In this document: positions 46,674 through 55,597 of the stretch, piece after piece
Position numbering within the stretch: the first letter of the stretch is position 1
Layout: each line of letters begins with the position of its first letter
DNA from: Algoriphagus yeomjeoni
GTDB taxonomy: Bacteria; Bacteroidota; Bacteroidia; Cytophagales; Cyclobacteriaceae
NCBI RefSeq assembly: GCF_003259505.1
Contig: NZ_QLLK01000008.1
Span: 186,001 to 250,000 of the forward strand
Length of the DNA: 64,000 nt
Direction of reading: 5' to 3'
Made by a program: the position numbers and the translations under genes
The notes under the pieces: model-generated
Database searches by the model: none
Told to the model about the DNA's origin: nothing
The model's input: the letters and a program-made list of their open reading frames with translations, nothing else

Positions 46674-47987
46674 TTATTGAAAGATCAAATATGGAAAAAG
46701 ATCAAAAAGCAATTCATTTGTCCGATTATCTTGTTTAGGGGAGATTGAATTCCATTTTTCAAGCTTTTTTGAAAATGTCTTCTTTTTGTCAGATTCAATA
46801 ACCATTTCCCACAGTTCCGCTCGTCTTAATGCGAGCTCAATTTTACGCCAATGATTTTGGTAATATTCGATAGCATTGTTCGCAAATGACACCCACTTAT
46901 CTTCACCGTAATTAAATCCAATTATTTTTCTCTGATTAATCGATTCAAATATTAAAAGTAGCCTTTGGTTGTAAAAGACATCATCCACTAAATCCCTATT
47001 ATCTAATCTATTACAAAGATCATAAGCAACCTGGTCAGCTAGACAAATTTCTTGGGCTTTTGAATGGGCAGCATTTTCAATTTGAACTTGAAGTTTTCTT
47101 TCTTCCTCGACCCTAATAGCTTCTTTCTTAATTATTTGTTGACCTTTAATCTTTTCTAGGTTTTCGGTAAAATCAAAAAAATATGTTTGCATAGCCTGGA
47201 CATCAAAACTTAATTGGTCCAGCGTAATAGACTTTTTTCGCCAAGGAGTTAACAAAGCATTTTCTTTAGTTAGGAATGGAAATTTGTAGTCACATATTAG
47301 CTTGAAGTCAGTGACTGACTCATCCAGTTTAAAAAAATTCTGATGATCTGAAAGATACTTTAAATCCTTCTCTTTGGTTCCTTGATCCCTTATATCATAA
47401 GTATCCAGAATCCAGATTAAGTAGATACCGTAGTTTTTATAGAAATTATGCCTACTCAGAATATATCCTAGTGAAAGCTCTGATAACTGGATTTCAAAAA
47501 CCAGTTCCTTTCCTTTGTACCTACAGTAAACGTCTGGCTTTCTCCGATCTCTTCCCTTAATGATAAACTTATCATCTACTGATATTGAGTCTGCCTCAAC
47601 ACCTTCAACAAATGCCAGTCGATCACCGATCTTCTGCTTTAATTCTTTATGCCTTTCACTTTCTTTCGCAATTAAGGCTCTTTCATAAAATTTTTGTACT
47701 TCTGGATTAAATTTGTTTTGAACTAGAAAGCATGGATCATGGTCTGGAAAATGCTTAAAATGTATTTTATCATTTTTGCTTCCTGAAATACTTAAATGCT
47801 GACCGCAGTCAATGCATTCAAAAGAAATAGATTTCTCATGGTAAAGTCTTCGATAAAGAAAAGCTTCTTTAGTTTCAATGAACCTTTCACTGGCTCTGAA
47901 GATCTCACCTGTTTCCTTACACCGTGCTACATCAATTGTCCTACGAAATTTCCCCATTTTAATTTTTACCAATTCTACAGAAGACAA
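46674..47987 (-). CDS. CoiA/DUF6035-like nuclease protein
   Basis: A 437-residue protein resembling the DUF6035/competence CoiA families. N-terminal half: a zinc-ribbon-like segment (C58, C61, H79, C86), and a PD-(D/E)XK-like core with P151-D152 (RRKPDVYCRYKGK) and E165-x-Q167 (FEIQLSELS) where the usual Lys is Gln, as in CoiA. The pattern RHNFYKNYGIYLIWIL follows. The C-terminal half is helical. Nuclease activity is inferred from the motif. It is on the same strand as the type I restriction operon downstream, but about 180 bases away. Confidence 0.65.
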   Translation of the reverse strand: MSSVELVKIKMGKFRRTIDVARCKETGEIFRASERFIETKEAFLYRRLYHEKSISFECIDCGQHLSISGSKNDKIHFKHFPDHDPCFLVQNKFNPEVQKFYERALIAKESERHKELKQKIGDRLAFVEGVEADSISVDDKFIIKGRDRRKPDVYCRYKGKELVFEIQLSELSLGYILSRHNFYKNYGIYLIWILDTYDIRDQGTKEKDLKYLSDHQNFFKLDESVTDFKLICDYKFPFLTKENALLTPWRKKSITLDQLSFDVQAMQTYFFDFTENLEKIKGQQIIKKEAIRVEEERKLQVQIENAAHSKAQEICLADQVAYDLCNRLDNRDLVDDVFYNQRLLLIFESINQRKIIGFNYGEDKWVSFANNAIEYYQNHWRKIELALRRAELWEMVIESDKKKTFSKKLEKWNSISPKQDNRTNELLFDLFPYLIFQ

Positions 47988-48170
47988 AACAATGAATACA
48001 ACTAGCTAATTATAAGAATCATAGTTACAAATATTAGCTGAAAAACAAAGCAGATGATTAGATATTCGACACAAAATGACGCATTAAAGAAGGTATATAA
48101 CTTATCGAATTGAAATTCAATAAATGAGGTATTTGGTTCTATAAACCAACCAAAAACAGAGACAAAAATA

Positions 48171-48866
48171 TTAAGCCATCATCCTCTCCAGTTTTTCCTT
48201 CCATTTTTCCCAATCAGGCATATAACGGGATTGAAGTCTGAAAAAAGCAGGCGAATGGTCCGGGTGAACCAAATGACATAGCTCATGAATAATGACATAT
48301 TCTATGCATCCTTTGGGTGCTTTGATCAACTCAGGATTCAGTATTATTTTTCCTTTTGGAGTGCAGCTTCCCCATCTCAAAGCCATATCTCGTATGACCA
48401 CTGAATCTGGAGCCACACCTTCTGATCTAAATTTTAGAATTAACTCAGAAGCAATTTTCTCAAATTTCTTCCGAGCTAGTTGTAGATACCAAGCCTTCAT
48501 CAATTCCTTCACTTTACCACGATCTGTAGTTTCTACACGAATTTCTCCATGAAGTAACTTCACCGAATCCTGACTTGCCTCTTCTATCATCAATCGGTAC
48601 TGCCTTCCCAGATATAGATGAGTCTCTCCGCTTACATAGTTACGCTCTGTTAGTCTCGGCTGGAATGACAAAAAGAAACTCTGCTGCTTGATAATCCATG
48701 CAGCACGTTTCTGCAAAACCTGTTTGATCTTTTCTCTGTTGACAGAGGCAGGTGCTTTGACCAAGACTTCGGAGGTAGGTGTGACAGTTATTCCCAAGGT
48801 TTTCCGATCCGAAAAACTCACTTCATAATCAATCACCCTAGAACCAAACTGAATTGAATCTTTCAT
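48171..48866 (-). CDS. YgjP-like M48/SprT-type metallopeptidase
   Basis: A 231-residue zinc protease-like protein. The HExxH motif is complete in HELCHLVHPDH (194-204), preceded by WGSCTPKGKIILNPEL, the YgjP/DUF45 signature. Genes of this family commonly follow type I hsdR genes. It overlaps the hsdR stop by four bases, so translation is coupled. Its substrate and role in restriction are unknown; a role in control of the restriction subunit is a guess. Confidence 0.88.
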   Translation of the reverse strand: MKDSIQFGSRVIDYEVSFSDRKTLGITVTPTSEVLVKAPASVNREKIKQVLQKRAAWIIKQQSFFLSFQPRLTERNYVSGETHLYLGRQYRLMIEEASQDSVKLLHGEIRVETTDRGKVKELMKAWYLQLARKKFEKIASELILKFRSEGVAPDSVVIRDMALRWGSCTPKGKIILNPELIKAPKGCIEYVIIHELCHLVHPDHSPAFFRLQSRYMPDWEKWKEKLERMMA

Positions 48867-51800
48867 GATCGATAGCGTTTTTTGGCAACGGCCAAGATTC
48901 TTTCAGCCAAGGAATCGATCTCTGAGTAGGAAATCTCCCTCGCATGTTTATCACGGACTTCATCTATCAGGTAGTCCCCTATCTCGATAATAAGTTTACC
49001 GGTAATCTCTCTTTTGGACTCCCACTCCACAATAGGGCTCTGCCCCTGACCAAACACCTCCGCTTTTATAAGCTGATTTATTTTCAATGCAGAAGTTTCG
49101 CAGATAGACTTTAGCGCATCGGTGTTGGAAATCTTTTCATCCAAAAACTCCTTCGTCAATCCATAAAAAGCAGCTGCCACCGACTCGTCCTTAAGCAGCT
49201 CAGGAATGTCTGAGTCTGTATGATTGAGCACCGCATCCATGACATTTTTTGTCTTTTGAAGATACTGGGTTTCCGAAATCCTCCTAGCCTCATAGTCGGC
49301 AATTGTTTGGGATAAGAGTTGAGAAAACTTCTTATAAAAAGCGGGATCTTCATCCATCTTTTCGGAGATATATTTGGCTGTCCGGCTTGCGATTTTATCT
49401 GCTTTCGCCGCCTCTCCCACCGTCTTCTCAACTTCACTAGCAAAACTGTCTTTGTCAAAAATATTGACCAAATCAGTAATGGGCTCTACCTCCTCTGCGG
49501 TCACATGAGTATCCAGCAGTTTTTGAATCTGCTCTTCATATCGACTGTAATCTATCCGGTCAGAAAACCTTGCAACAACTGCGACACGTAGCTTCATAAA
49601 AAAAAGCAGATCGGATTTGTACCGATCGATTTCCTTTGGGTCAGTTCTCTCATGAAAGGAAATGGTCGAAAGGGCAAGTTTCAAACTTTTACCGTAAGAA
49701 GTGAGCTTGTCATAAAAAATCACCCTAACTGACTCGTCACGCAAGATAAGCTGATAAGCCTCCGCATCCCTTGTGTTTTTTACACTTTTAAAAATATCCC
49801 AAAGTTCAGAATGCCTTTGCGGAAGTCGGTTGATCTCTATCTCTATATTCACCAGTGTTCCTTCCATATCGAGCTCATCAAACTCCTGAAAAGCAGCATA
49901 CATCTTCAATGCATCGTCCAAATTTTCAATGACTCCATAATAGTCTATCACAAATCCGAAATCTTTACCTTCTTCTACTCGATTCACCCGGGCAATAGCC
50001 TGGAGCAGTTTGTGATCTTTGAGATTTCTGGTCAAATAAAGAACCGTATTTTTAGGTTCATCAAAACCAGTCAAAAGTTTATCTACGACAATAATAATTT
50101 CTGGATCAGGCAGGTTTTGAAAGCGACTGATCACTTGGCTCTCGTACTTTTTGGCAGATCCATGCTCCTGCATCATCTTTTTCCAAAACCTCTGCACTTT
50201 GTCACTGCTTTGCTCATAGGCATTGTCTTCTCCTTCCCGATCATCAATGGGTGAAATCAAAACTTCAGAGCTTACCAGCCCTATTTCATCCAAGTTCTCT
50301 TTGTATTTGATAGCACTTAGCTTTTTGTCGCAGACCAACATACCTTTAAACCCTGTTCCTTGCCAATTGTCCCTAAAGTGTCTACTGATATCCCAGCAGG
50401 TCACATAAATTCTTTGCTCAGCAGAGTTGATCTGATCGGCACGGCTAAATTTCCGCTTGAAATCAGCCTTTTCCCTATCATTAAAAGGCTCCGAAACCAT
50501 ATCAAAAAATCGATCTAGAGGACCTGAATTCACTTTTAGATATGGCAATCTCCCCTCATACAAGAGTGGGACGACCGCCCCATCTTTTACGGCCTCATCT
50601 ACAGTGTAGGCATCGATCATTCCCCCAAATTTGGCAGCTGTACTCTTCTCTTTCTTGAAAAGAGGAGTACCTGTCATCGCAATAAAACATGCATTTGGCA
50701 GGGTCTTTTGCATTTCGATATTGAAGGTTCCATGCTGGGTCCGATGTCCTTCGTCTATCAAAACAAAAATATTCGGATTTTCCAGCGGCTTTTGAATCTT
50801 CTTTACCGCAGCGGTGAATTTGTTGATTATCGTGGTGACTACAGCATCACTTGGACTTTCGAGCAAATGTACCAGTTGCGTTCCAGTCGAAGCATTATTG
50901 ACTGCCATCCCACATTTTCGAAACGTACTGGTAATTTGTCTGTCCAGATCCGTCCGATCCGTTACCAAAATGATTTTTGGATTCAAAATGCTTTTTTCCA
51001 TGGCAATCGCCTGCGCCATCATGACCATCGTAAGAGATTTACCACTTCCCTGTGTATGCCAAATCACCCCACCTTCTCGTCGATCCCTACCTTTTGCATC
51101 TTTTACTAAAACCTTAAGACGTGCCAATGTCTTCTTGACTGCAAAGTACTGCTGATATCGAGCGACCTTCTTCGTACCACCATCAAACAGAATAAAGTTG
51201 TATATCAAATCAAGAAGCCTCTCCGGTCGACATAGATTGAATAAAAACTCATCTTGCGCCGTAAATTGTATTTCTTCCTTCTCCAAGTCTTCAAAATATC
51301 GCTTGACATAGGAAAAGCGATCCGAAAACAGTTTCTGGTGTGTGGTAGGATCTAGTTTCTCTTTTTTGATTACCCTTAATTGATCCTCATATTCCTTCCT
51401 TTTCAAATCGGATGAAATCTTTTCTTTCCACTGCGCCCAAAATTTCAACGGAGTACCATTGGTAGCATAGCTTGTTTCTTGGTTTGCCAATGATACCAGC
51501 AGCTGGGCATACACATAAAAATTTCTAATCCCGTCCTCCTGCTGATTTCTCAAATGTTGGGAGATAGCCTGCTTGATCGGCTCCTTCATGTCCGGTCGCT
51601 TACACTCTAAGACAACAATGGGAATTCCGTTGATAAAAATCACTAGATCCGGAATGTAATGATCTTTGCCGTTGCTACGTAAGACTTTGAATTCTTCTGA
51701 AACCTGAAACTTATTGTTTTGGGGATTTTGCCAATCTATGTACTGTAGGGTAAAACTTTTCCGATCTCCATCCACAGTCTGCTCCACGGCCATTCCCAAA

Positions 51801-52111
51801 GTCAGCAGGTTATAGATAATTTCGGTGGAATGGATATAGCCTTCGTTCAAAGGAATCTCCTGAAGTTTTCGGATTCCGTTTTCAATATTTGCTTCGCTGA
51901 TGTAAGTGTTACGACTGGAACTGACTTTCTTTTCAGAATTAATCAAACGAAGTTGCTTTCGAAGTACCTCTTCCAGCAAAACCTGGGTAGTTTTTCCTCC
52001 ACGCAGTTTAAAAGCCTCTCCTTCCGGCAGGTACTCAAACCCAAGTTTGCAGAGCCATTGTATTGCAGGAATCTGTGAAATATGATCTTCTTTGAAACTG
52101 GGAGTATCCAT
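48863..52111 (-). CDS. hsdR: Type I restriction endonuclease subunit R
   Basis: A 1082-residue motor and nuclease subunit. The N-terminal PD-(D/E)XK core reads IPDLVIFINGIPIVVLECK, the helicase motor has HTQGSGKSLTMVMMA (Walker A), LIDEGHRTQHGTF (DEAD-type), and TGTPLF. The C-terminal portion is helical and binds the modification complex. The motor pumps DNA until it stalls and is cut when the site is unmethylated. All motifs are intact. It is in the same orientation as hsdM and hsdS, but four other genes lie between. Confidence 0.95.
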   Translation of the reverse strand: MDTPSFKEDHISQIPAIQWLCKLGFEYLPEGEAFKLRGGKTTQVLLEEVLRKQLRLINSEKKVSSSRNTYISEANIENGIRKLQEIPLNEGYIHSTEIIYNLLTLGMAVEQTVDGDRKSFTLQYIDWQNPQNNKFQVSEEFKVLRSNGKDHYIPDLVIFINGIPIVVLECKRPDMKEPIKQAISQHLRNQQEDGIRNFYVYAQLLVSLANQETSYATNGTPLKFWAQWKEKISSDLKRKEYEDQLRVIKKEKLDPTTHQKLFSDRFSYVKRYFEDLEKEEIQFTAQDEFLFNLCRPERLLDLIYNFILFDGGTKKVARYQQYFAVKKTLARLKVLVKDAKGRDRREGGVIWHTQGSGKSLTMVMMAQAIAMEKSILNPKIILVTDRTDLDRQITSTFRKCGMAVNNASTGTQLVHLLESPSDAVVTTIINKFTAAVKKIQKPLENPNIFVLIDEGHRTQHGTFNIEMQKTLPNACFIAMTGTPLFKKEKSTAAKFGGMIDAYTVDEAVKDGAVVPLLYEGRLPYLKVNSGPLDRFFDMVSEPFNDREKADFKRKFSRADQINSAEQRIYVTCWDISRHFRDNWQGTGFKGMLVCDKKLSAIKYKENLDEIGLVSSEVLISPIDDREGEDNAYEQSSDKVQRFWKKMMQEHGSAKKYESQVISRFQNLPDPEIIIVVDKLLTGFDEPKNTVLYLTRNLKDHKLLQAIARVNRVEEGKDFGFVIDYYGVIENLDDALKMYAAFQEFDELDMEGTLVNIEIEINRLPQRHSELWDIFKSVKNTRDAEAYQLILRDESVRVIFYDKLTSYGKSLKLALSTISFHERTDPKEIDRYKSDLLFFMKLRVAVVARFSDRIDYSRYEEQIQKLLDTHVTAEEVEPITDLVNIFDKDSFASEVEKTVGEAAKADKIASRTAKYISEKMDEDPAFYKKFSQLLSQTIADYEARRISETQYLQKTKNVMDAVLNHTDSDIPELLKDESVAAAFYGLTKEFLDEKISNTDALKSICETSALKINQLIKAEVFGQGQSPIVEWESKREITGKLIIEIGDYLIDEVRDKHAREISYSEIDSLAERILAVAKKRYRS

Positions 52112-52277
52112 ATGGCTTGTTAAAAAAGGTTAAAATCTGAGCTGTTTTCTTCTCTAATTAGACTGATTTTAAACAAAAACTGTGAAATTATTGTGTAATT
52201 CATGTGAAATGATCAAGTTTGCATTGTCATCGCCCAAAGGGTGAAAGACCTGGTTGCCCGCAGATCCGTAAATGCGG

Positions 52278-52309
52278 ACCGCATTCATCGAAATGCGGTT
52301 TTCTTTTTT
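52278..52309 (+). terminator. Intrinsic-terminator-like hairpin on the plus strand
   Basis: ACCGCATT-CATCGA-AATGCGGT is a perfect eight-base stem followed by a T-rich run (TTTCTTTTTT). It ends at the stop of the minus-strand gene at 52308, but the T-run is on the plus strand where no gene is called. It may stop an uncalled RNA that starts in 52112-52277, or block antisense transcription into the operon. Confidence 0.6.
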
Positions 52310-52808
52310 ATAGACCATGGTAATCCCTATACCTTTTTAAATAGGTTCTTCTTTCCAATACATCCACTTTAAAACCAGTGACTACTAACAAGTCACTTCC
52401 GATTGGTTTCAAAACTACCATAAAATCAGCTTCTTGAAACCAGAAGTGCTTTTTCAATACTCCCTTATTATCTGTGAATTCATAATACTTAATTTTAGAA
52501 TCTTCAAAATGAAGTAAAATGGGTTTTATCCAATGGAGGCAATTTGTCCTAGCCGGGTCAAACATTCTTTGTCCTTTCATTTTGCTTTCCCTGGTAATCA
52601 GGTGCACAAACGTCTCTGGATACCCTCTAAATTCCCGATTGAAAGAGGGTTTATCCACGACTTTCACTCTTCTACCGTCTATCTCAAATGGCTCATCAAT
52701 AAAATCCTTTTGAAAAATTTTCAGTAAAACGTCAAGCTGGTCTTTGGTAAGTTCTTCATATCCCAAGTCATCAAATAATTCTTCCAGGTCATCTAAATCC
52801 AACATCAC
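52308..52808 (-). CDS. Hypothetical protein next to DUF3800
   Basis: A 166-residue protein, acidic at the start (DLDDLEELFDDLG) and then a compact beta-rich body containing VHLITRES, ARTNCLHWIKPIL and LVVTGFKVDV. The general look is that of small nuclease-like folds (BECR/barnase-like proteins), but I cannot assign a family. It overlaps the DUF3800 stop by four bases, so the two are coupled. Confidence 0.55.
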   Translation of the reverse strand: MMLDLDDLEELFDDLGYEELTKDQLDVLLKIFQKDFIDEPFEIDGRRVKVVDKPSFNREFRGYPETFVHLITRESKMKGQRMFDPARTNCLHWIKPILLHFEDSKIKYYEFTDNKGVLKKHFWFQEADFMVVLKPIGSDLLVVTGFKVDVLERRTYLKRYRDYHGL

Positions 52809-53515
52809 TTCAAATTCTTGGGTTGATGATCAAAAATATTGAACTTCTCCTCCCAAGGCTCTGTCCCTTCATCCAATGAATAACCTGACTTATTCTCCAA
52901 ATAATCAATTATTTCCTTTTTCACCTGCGACGCGCCATTTTTAAGATGCTCCCCTCTCGCCTTGTAGGTAATAGCACCAATAAAAAGGTCAGTTAGCTGC
53001 ATCAACTCATTCTCATCAGAATGGATGTGTTGAAAATGAGTAAATGGAGAGTTTCCAGCATATTTGTTGACAAAGACCCGCTCTATTTGTTCTAGCTGCT
53101 CCCGTCCCCTGGTATCTTTAATATCCATAAAAACGCGATACTCATTTTGCCGGGGTGGATTTGTCATGGAATTCAAGACAAAATAAACCAGCTTGTAATA
53201 GTAGCTGTTATGATCTCCTTTGTTGAAATCCTCATGATGCAATCGATCCTTATACTTCATCAGGAGGCATCTAAAGAATATCGGCTGATCAAAGAAGAAA
53301 TCTATCAATGTGCGGTACATCGGCATTCTGGAAATAGACAGCTTATTCCACTTGATCTCAGTAGGTGATTTATAATGCAGCTTGATGGATTTGATTCCCG
53401 CCTTGATGTCTTCGTAATCTGTCGCCTCAATCTTCAGATAACCGATACACATAACAGGAAATCCATCATTTTCCAGATGGCAGCTTTCGTCTATGTAGAT
53501 GTTTTTAATGCTCAT
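52805..53515 (-). CDS. DUF3800-family protein
   Basis: A 236-residue protein of the DUF3800 family (RNase H-like fold): YIDES near the start, VFMDIKDTRG in the middle, and the late DENELMQLTDLFIGAI. These acidic residues are in the places expected for metal binding. The family is common in defense and mobile regions; its activity is not settled. It is inside the hsd region, coupled with the downstream 166-residue gene. Confidence 0.8.
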   Translation of the reverse strand: MSIKNIYIDESCHLENDGFPVMCIGYLKIEATDYEDIKAGIKSIKLHYKSPTEIKWNKLSISRMPMYRTLIDFFFDQPIFFRCLLMKYKDRLHHEDFNKGDHNSYYYKLVYFVLNSMTNPPRQNEYRVFMDIKDTRGREQLEQIERVFVNKYAGNSPFTHFQHIHSDENELMQLTDLFIGAITYKARGEHLKNGASQVKKEIIDYLENKSGYSLDEGTEPWEEKFNIFDHQPKNLK

Positions 53516-53606
53516 ATCAAATTCATTTTCGTTCCCTTTAAATTCTCTAAAAGGATTTTAGATTATTTTGGGTCAAGCCTGGTATGGGGTGAAGTAATCA
53601 TATAGG

Positions 53607-54437
53607 CTAAAATAAATCGCCTTTGTCAAGTAAACCATTTTCTTGCCCCTTCTTATTCTCAAGCGAAATTTCATCTTCTAAACCATCAATGAATCCTTTT
53701 AATCTTGCTAAAGCATCAAATATGTAAAGACTCTCTCTATAGTTTAAAATTTTATTATCATGTGCTAGGCTTCTATTATTCCTCACATCGTTAAACTTCT
53801 CTAAAATGTTAATACTGTATTTGAGAATTGAAATCGTCATGTCTGATTCTACTATTCGCAGATTTGTTACAAACTTTAGGTACTTTCCAAAAATGGCATT
53901 GAGAGACTCTGAAGTTGAAAATTGGATTTTATGCCTAGCGCAAAGACCACGTATAAACTTGACATAAAATGTATGTAATCTATCCAGTGCTAATTCAGGC
54001 TCATTCTTCTCAATATAATCTTTGATTGTAATTGCTAATCTTGAAAAATCATGGTCATCATCAATTGGACTTATTGAATCAATATGAGGGCTTACACCTT
54101 TCTGAAAAAGTTTTTCCCCTATTTTTTCACAAGATTTCTCTAGGTCTTCAGATGCATTGAAAAGAGATGGATTAACTAACCTTTTTGCCTTATAATACAG
54201 GATAAATGATTTAATCAATTTGCCGAGTTGATAATCAGGCTCTAGATCCCAAAGTGCTCTCAATCTTTTAGCTTTTGAAGTTCCGATGATTTCATATTTT
54301 TTATCTGAAATGTCTAGCTTAATGTTTTCATAGATGAATCTTTTAAGTGATTCATTGTTAAAATCTAGAACCCATCCTCCTTCCATTTGGAGGTACTTTT
54401 CAAGGTAAACTTTATCCTCGTAACTTAATTTTGCCAT
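53607..54437 (-). CDS. Abortive-infection-like protein
   Basis: A 276-residue protein. It starts with LEKYLQMEGGWVLDFNNESLKRFI, a start typical of AbiJ-type proteins, and ends with the Abi_C/HEPN-like segment VRNNRSLAHDNKIL (R219 and H226, Rx6H). This family is tied to abortive infection, in which the infected cell stops growth. RNase activity is inferred from the HEPN motif. It is five bases from the hsdS gene, inside the type I restriction operon, so it could be a second layer that acts if restriction fails. Confidence 0.72.
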   Translation of the reverse strand: MAKLSYEDKVYLEKYLQMEGGWVLDFNNESLKRFIYENIKLDISDKKYEIIGTSKAKRLRALWDLEPDYQLGKLIKSFILYYKAKRLVNPSLFNASEDLEKSCEKIGEKLFQKGVSPHIDSISPIDDDHDFSRLAITIKDYIEKNEPELALDRLHTFYVKFIRGLCARHKIQFSTSESLNAIFGKYLKFVTNLRIVESDMTISILKYSINILEKFNDVRNNRSLAHDNKILNYRESLYIFDALARLKGFIDGLEDEISLENKKGQENGLLDKGDLF

Positions 54438-54442
54438 TTTTA

Positions 54443-55597
54443 TTAGTCTTTAAAGTTCACTCTCACCTTTCCCGTTAGCAATCGCTGCATCATTCCTTTC
54501 TTCTGCACTCTAAGCTTTTCTACTTTTTCTTTAAGCAATTTGATTTCCTGATCAGAAGTCTGAAGTACCTGTGCAATTGCGCTTTGTTCTTCTATCGGAG
54601 GAATAAAAAGTCTGTATTTCTCAAGATCCTTTTTTTGAACATTGGGCAGCCCAGATCCAACTCTAAGCCTCATAATTGAAGGTTCATTAAACTTTAAGAT
54701 TTGAAACAGGAAATCTTTAATAATAATCTTTGTCAATTTTGAAAGTGCATAACAATGGCCCCCACTCCAAAATCTAGTTGTAACAAAATTCACATATCCA
54801 CAGGAATTTCCCCCTTCGCTTATAATTATTGTATTCTCCGGCGTGTTCCACTCATCAGTATAACCAGATGGAGAAATACCACCACTGTAGGAAGGATAAA
54901 TCCCTGTTTTGCCAAGATCCAATCTATTCAATTGCTCCCCTTTGGTGATTTTGCATATTTTTTCTAGAGATTGATCCTCCCACTCCCCTTCAAACCCCTT
55001 CAACCGTTTCTTCCCCGTCAACAGATTCTGCATTAGCCACTTCTTCCGAAGTTCCTTTTGGGCGATTAGCCTTTCTGAGATCTGGATAGCTTGGTCAATT
55101 GTCCCTAAAATTTCAGCTATGGATTGTTGTTCAGAAATAGGTGGTAGAAGAATTGGGATTTTCGAGAGAGCATTTTTGGTCAACTTATATCTTCCAGCTC
55201 CTTGTCTAGTCAAATATTTGGTAAGCTCTCTGTGTTGAAAATAGTAGTAAAACCATTCAGTGAGGTTATCTTCTCCTTTTACTAGGTGCGCGTGATTGTT
55301 GACATTGAACCTGCCTTCCACTAAAAGAGTCATAGGTAATTCACTCCACTTTAAAAAATGATCGCCGTCTTCTCCAATCAGGACATATTTACCCTCGACC
55401 CTATATTCATTTATAAAATCCTGAACTTTTGTTGGACCATAATAGGGAAACTCGCCTTGCATATTTTTTCGCTCCGATTCACTGATTGGAAATCGGAGGT
55501 TGTTACAAATTTCAAAAGCATTTCCTACTAGATCAATTGACCACCCCTTCGGAACCTCAATTCCAGAAACTGATTTCTTAAATTTATTTTCTCCCAT
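54443..55597 (-). CDS. hsdS: Type I restriction specificity subunit S
   Basis: A 384-residue DNA-recognition subunit with two target-recognition domains and their conserved helical spacers. The first half contains GWSIDLVGNAFEICNNLRFPIS and ends near LPPISEQQSIAEILGTIDQAIQIS; the second half repeats this with IPPIEEQSAIAQVLQTSDQEIKLL. LLTGKKRL and LLTGKVRV mark the ends. It starts in a one-base overlap with the preceding 412-residue gene. Target sequence is not predictable from sequence. Confidence 0.92.
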   Translation of the reverse strand: MGENKFKKSVSGIEVPKGWSIDLVGNAFEICNNLRFPISESERKNMQGEFPYYGPTKVQDFINEYRVEGKYVLIGEDGDHFLKWSELPMTLLVEGRFNVNNHAHLVKGEDNLTEWFYYYFQHRELTKYLTRQGAGRYKLTKNALSKIPILLPPISEQQSIAEILGTIDQAIQISERLIAQKELRKKWLMQNLLTGKKRLKGFEGEWEDQSLEKICKITKGEQLNRLDLGKTGIYPSYSGGISPSGYTDEWNTPENTIIISEGGNSCGYVNFVTTRFWSGGHCYALSKLTKIIIKDFLFQILKFNEPSIMRLRVGSGLPNVQKKDLEKYRLFIPPIEEQSAIAQVLQTSDQEIKLLKEKVEKLRVQKKGMMQRLLTGKVRVNFKD

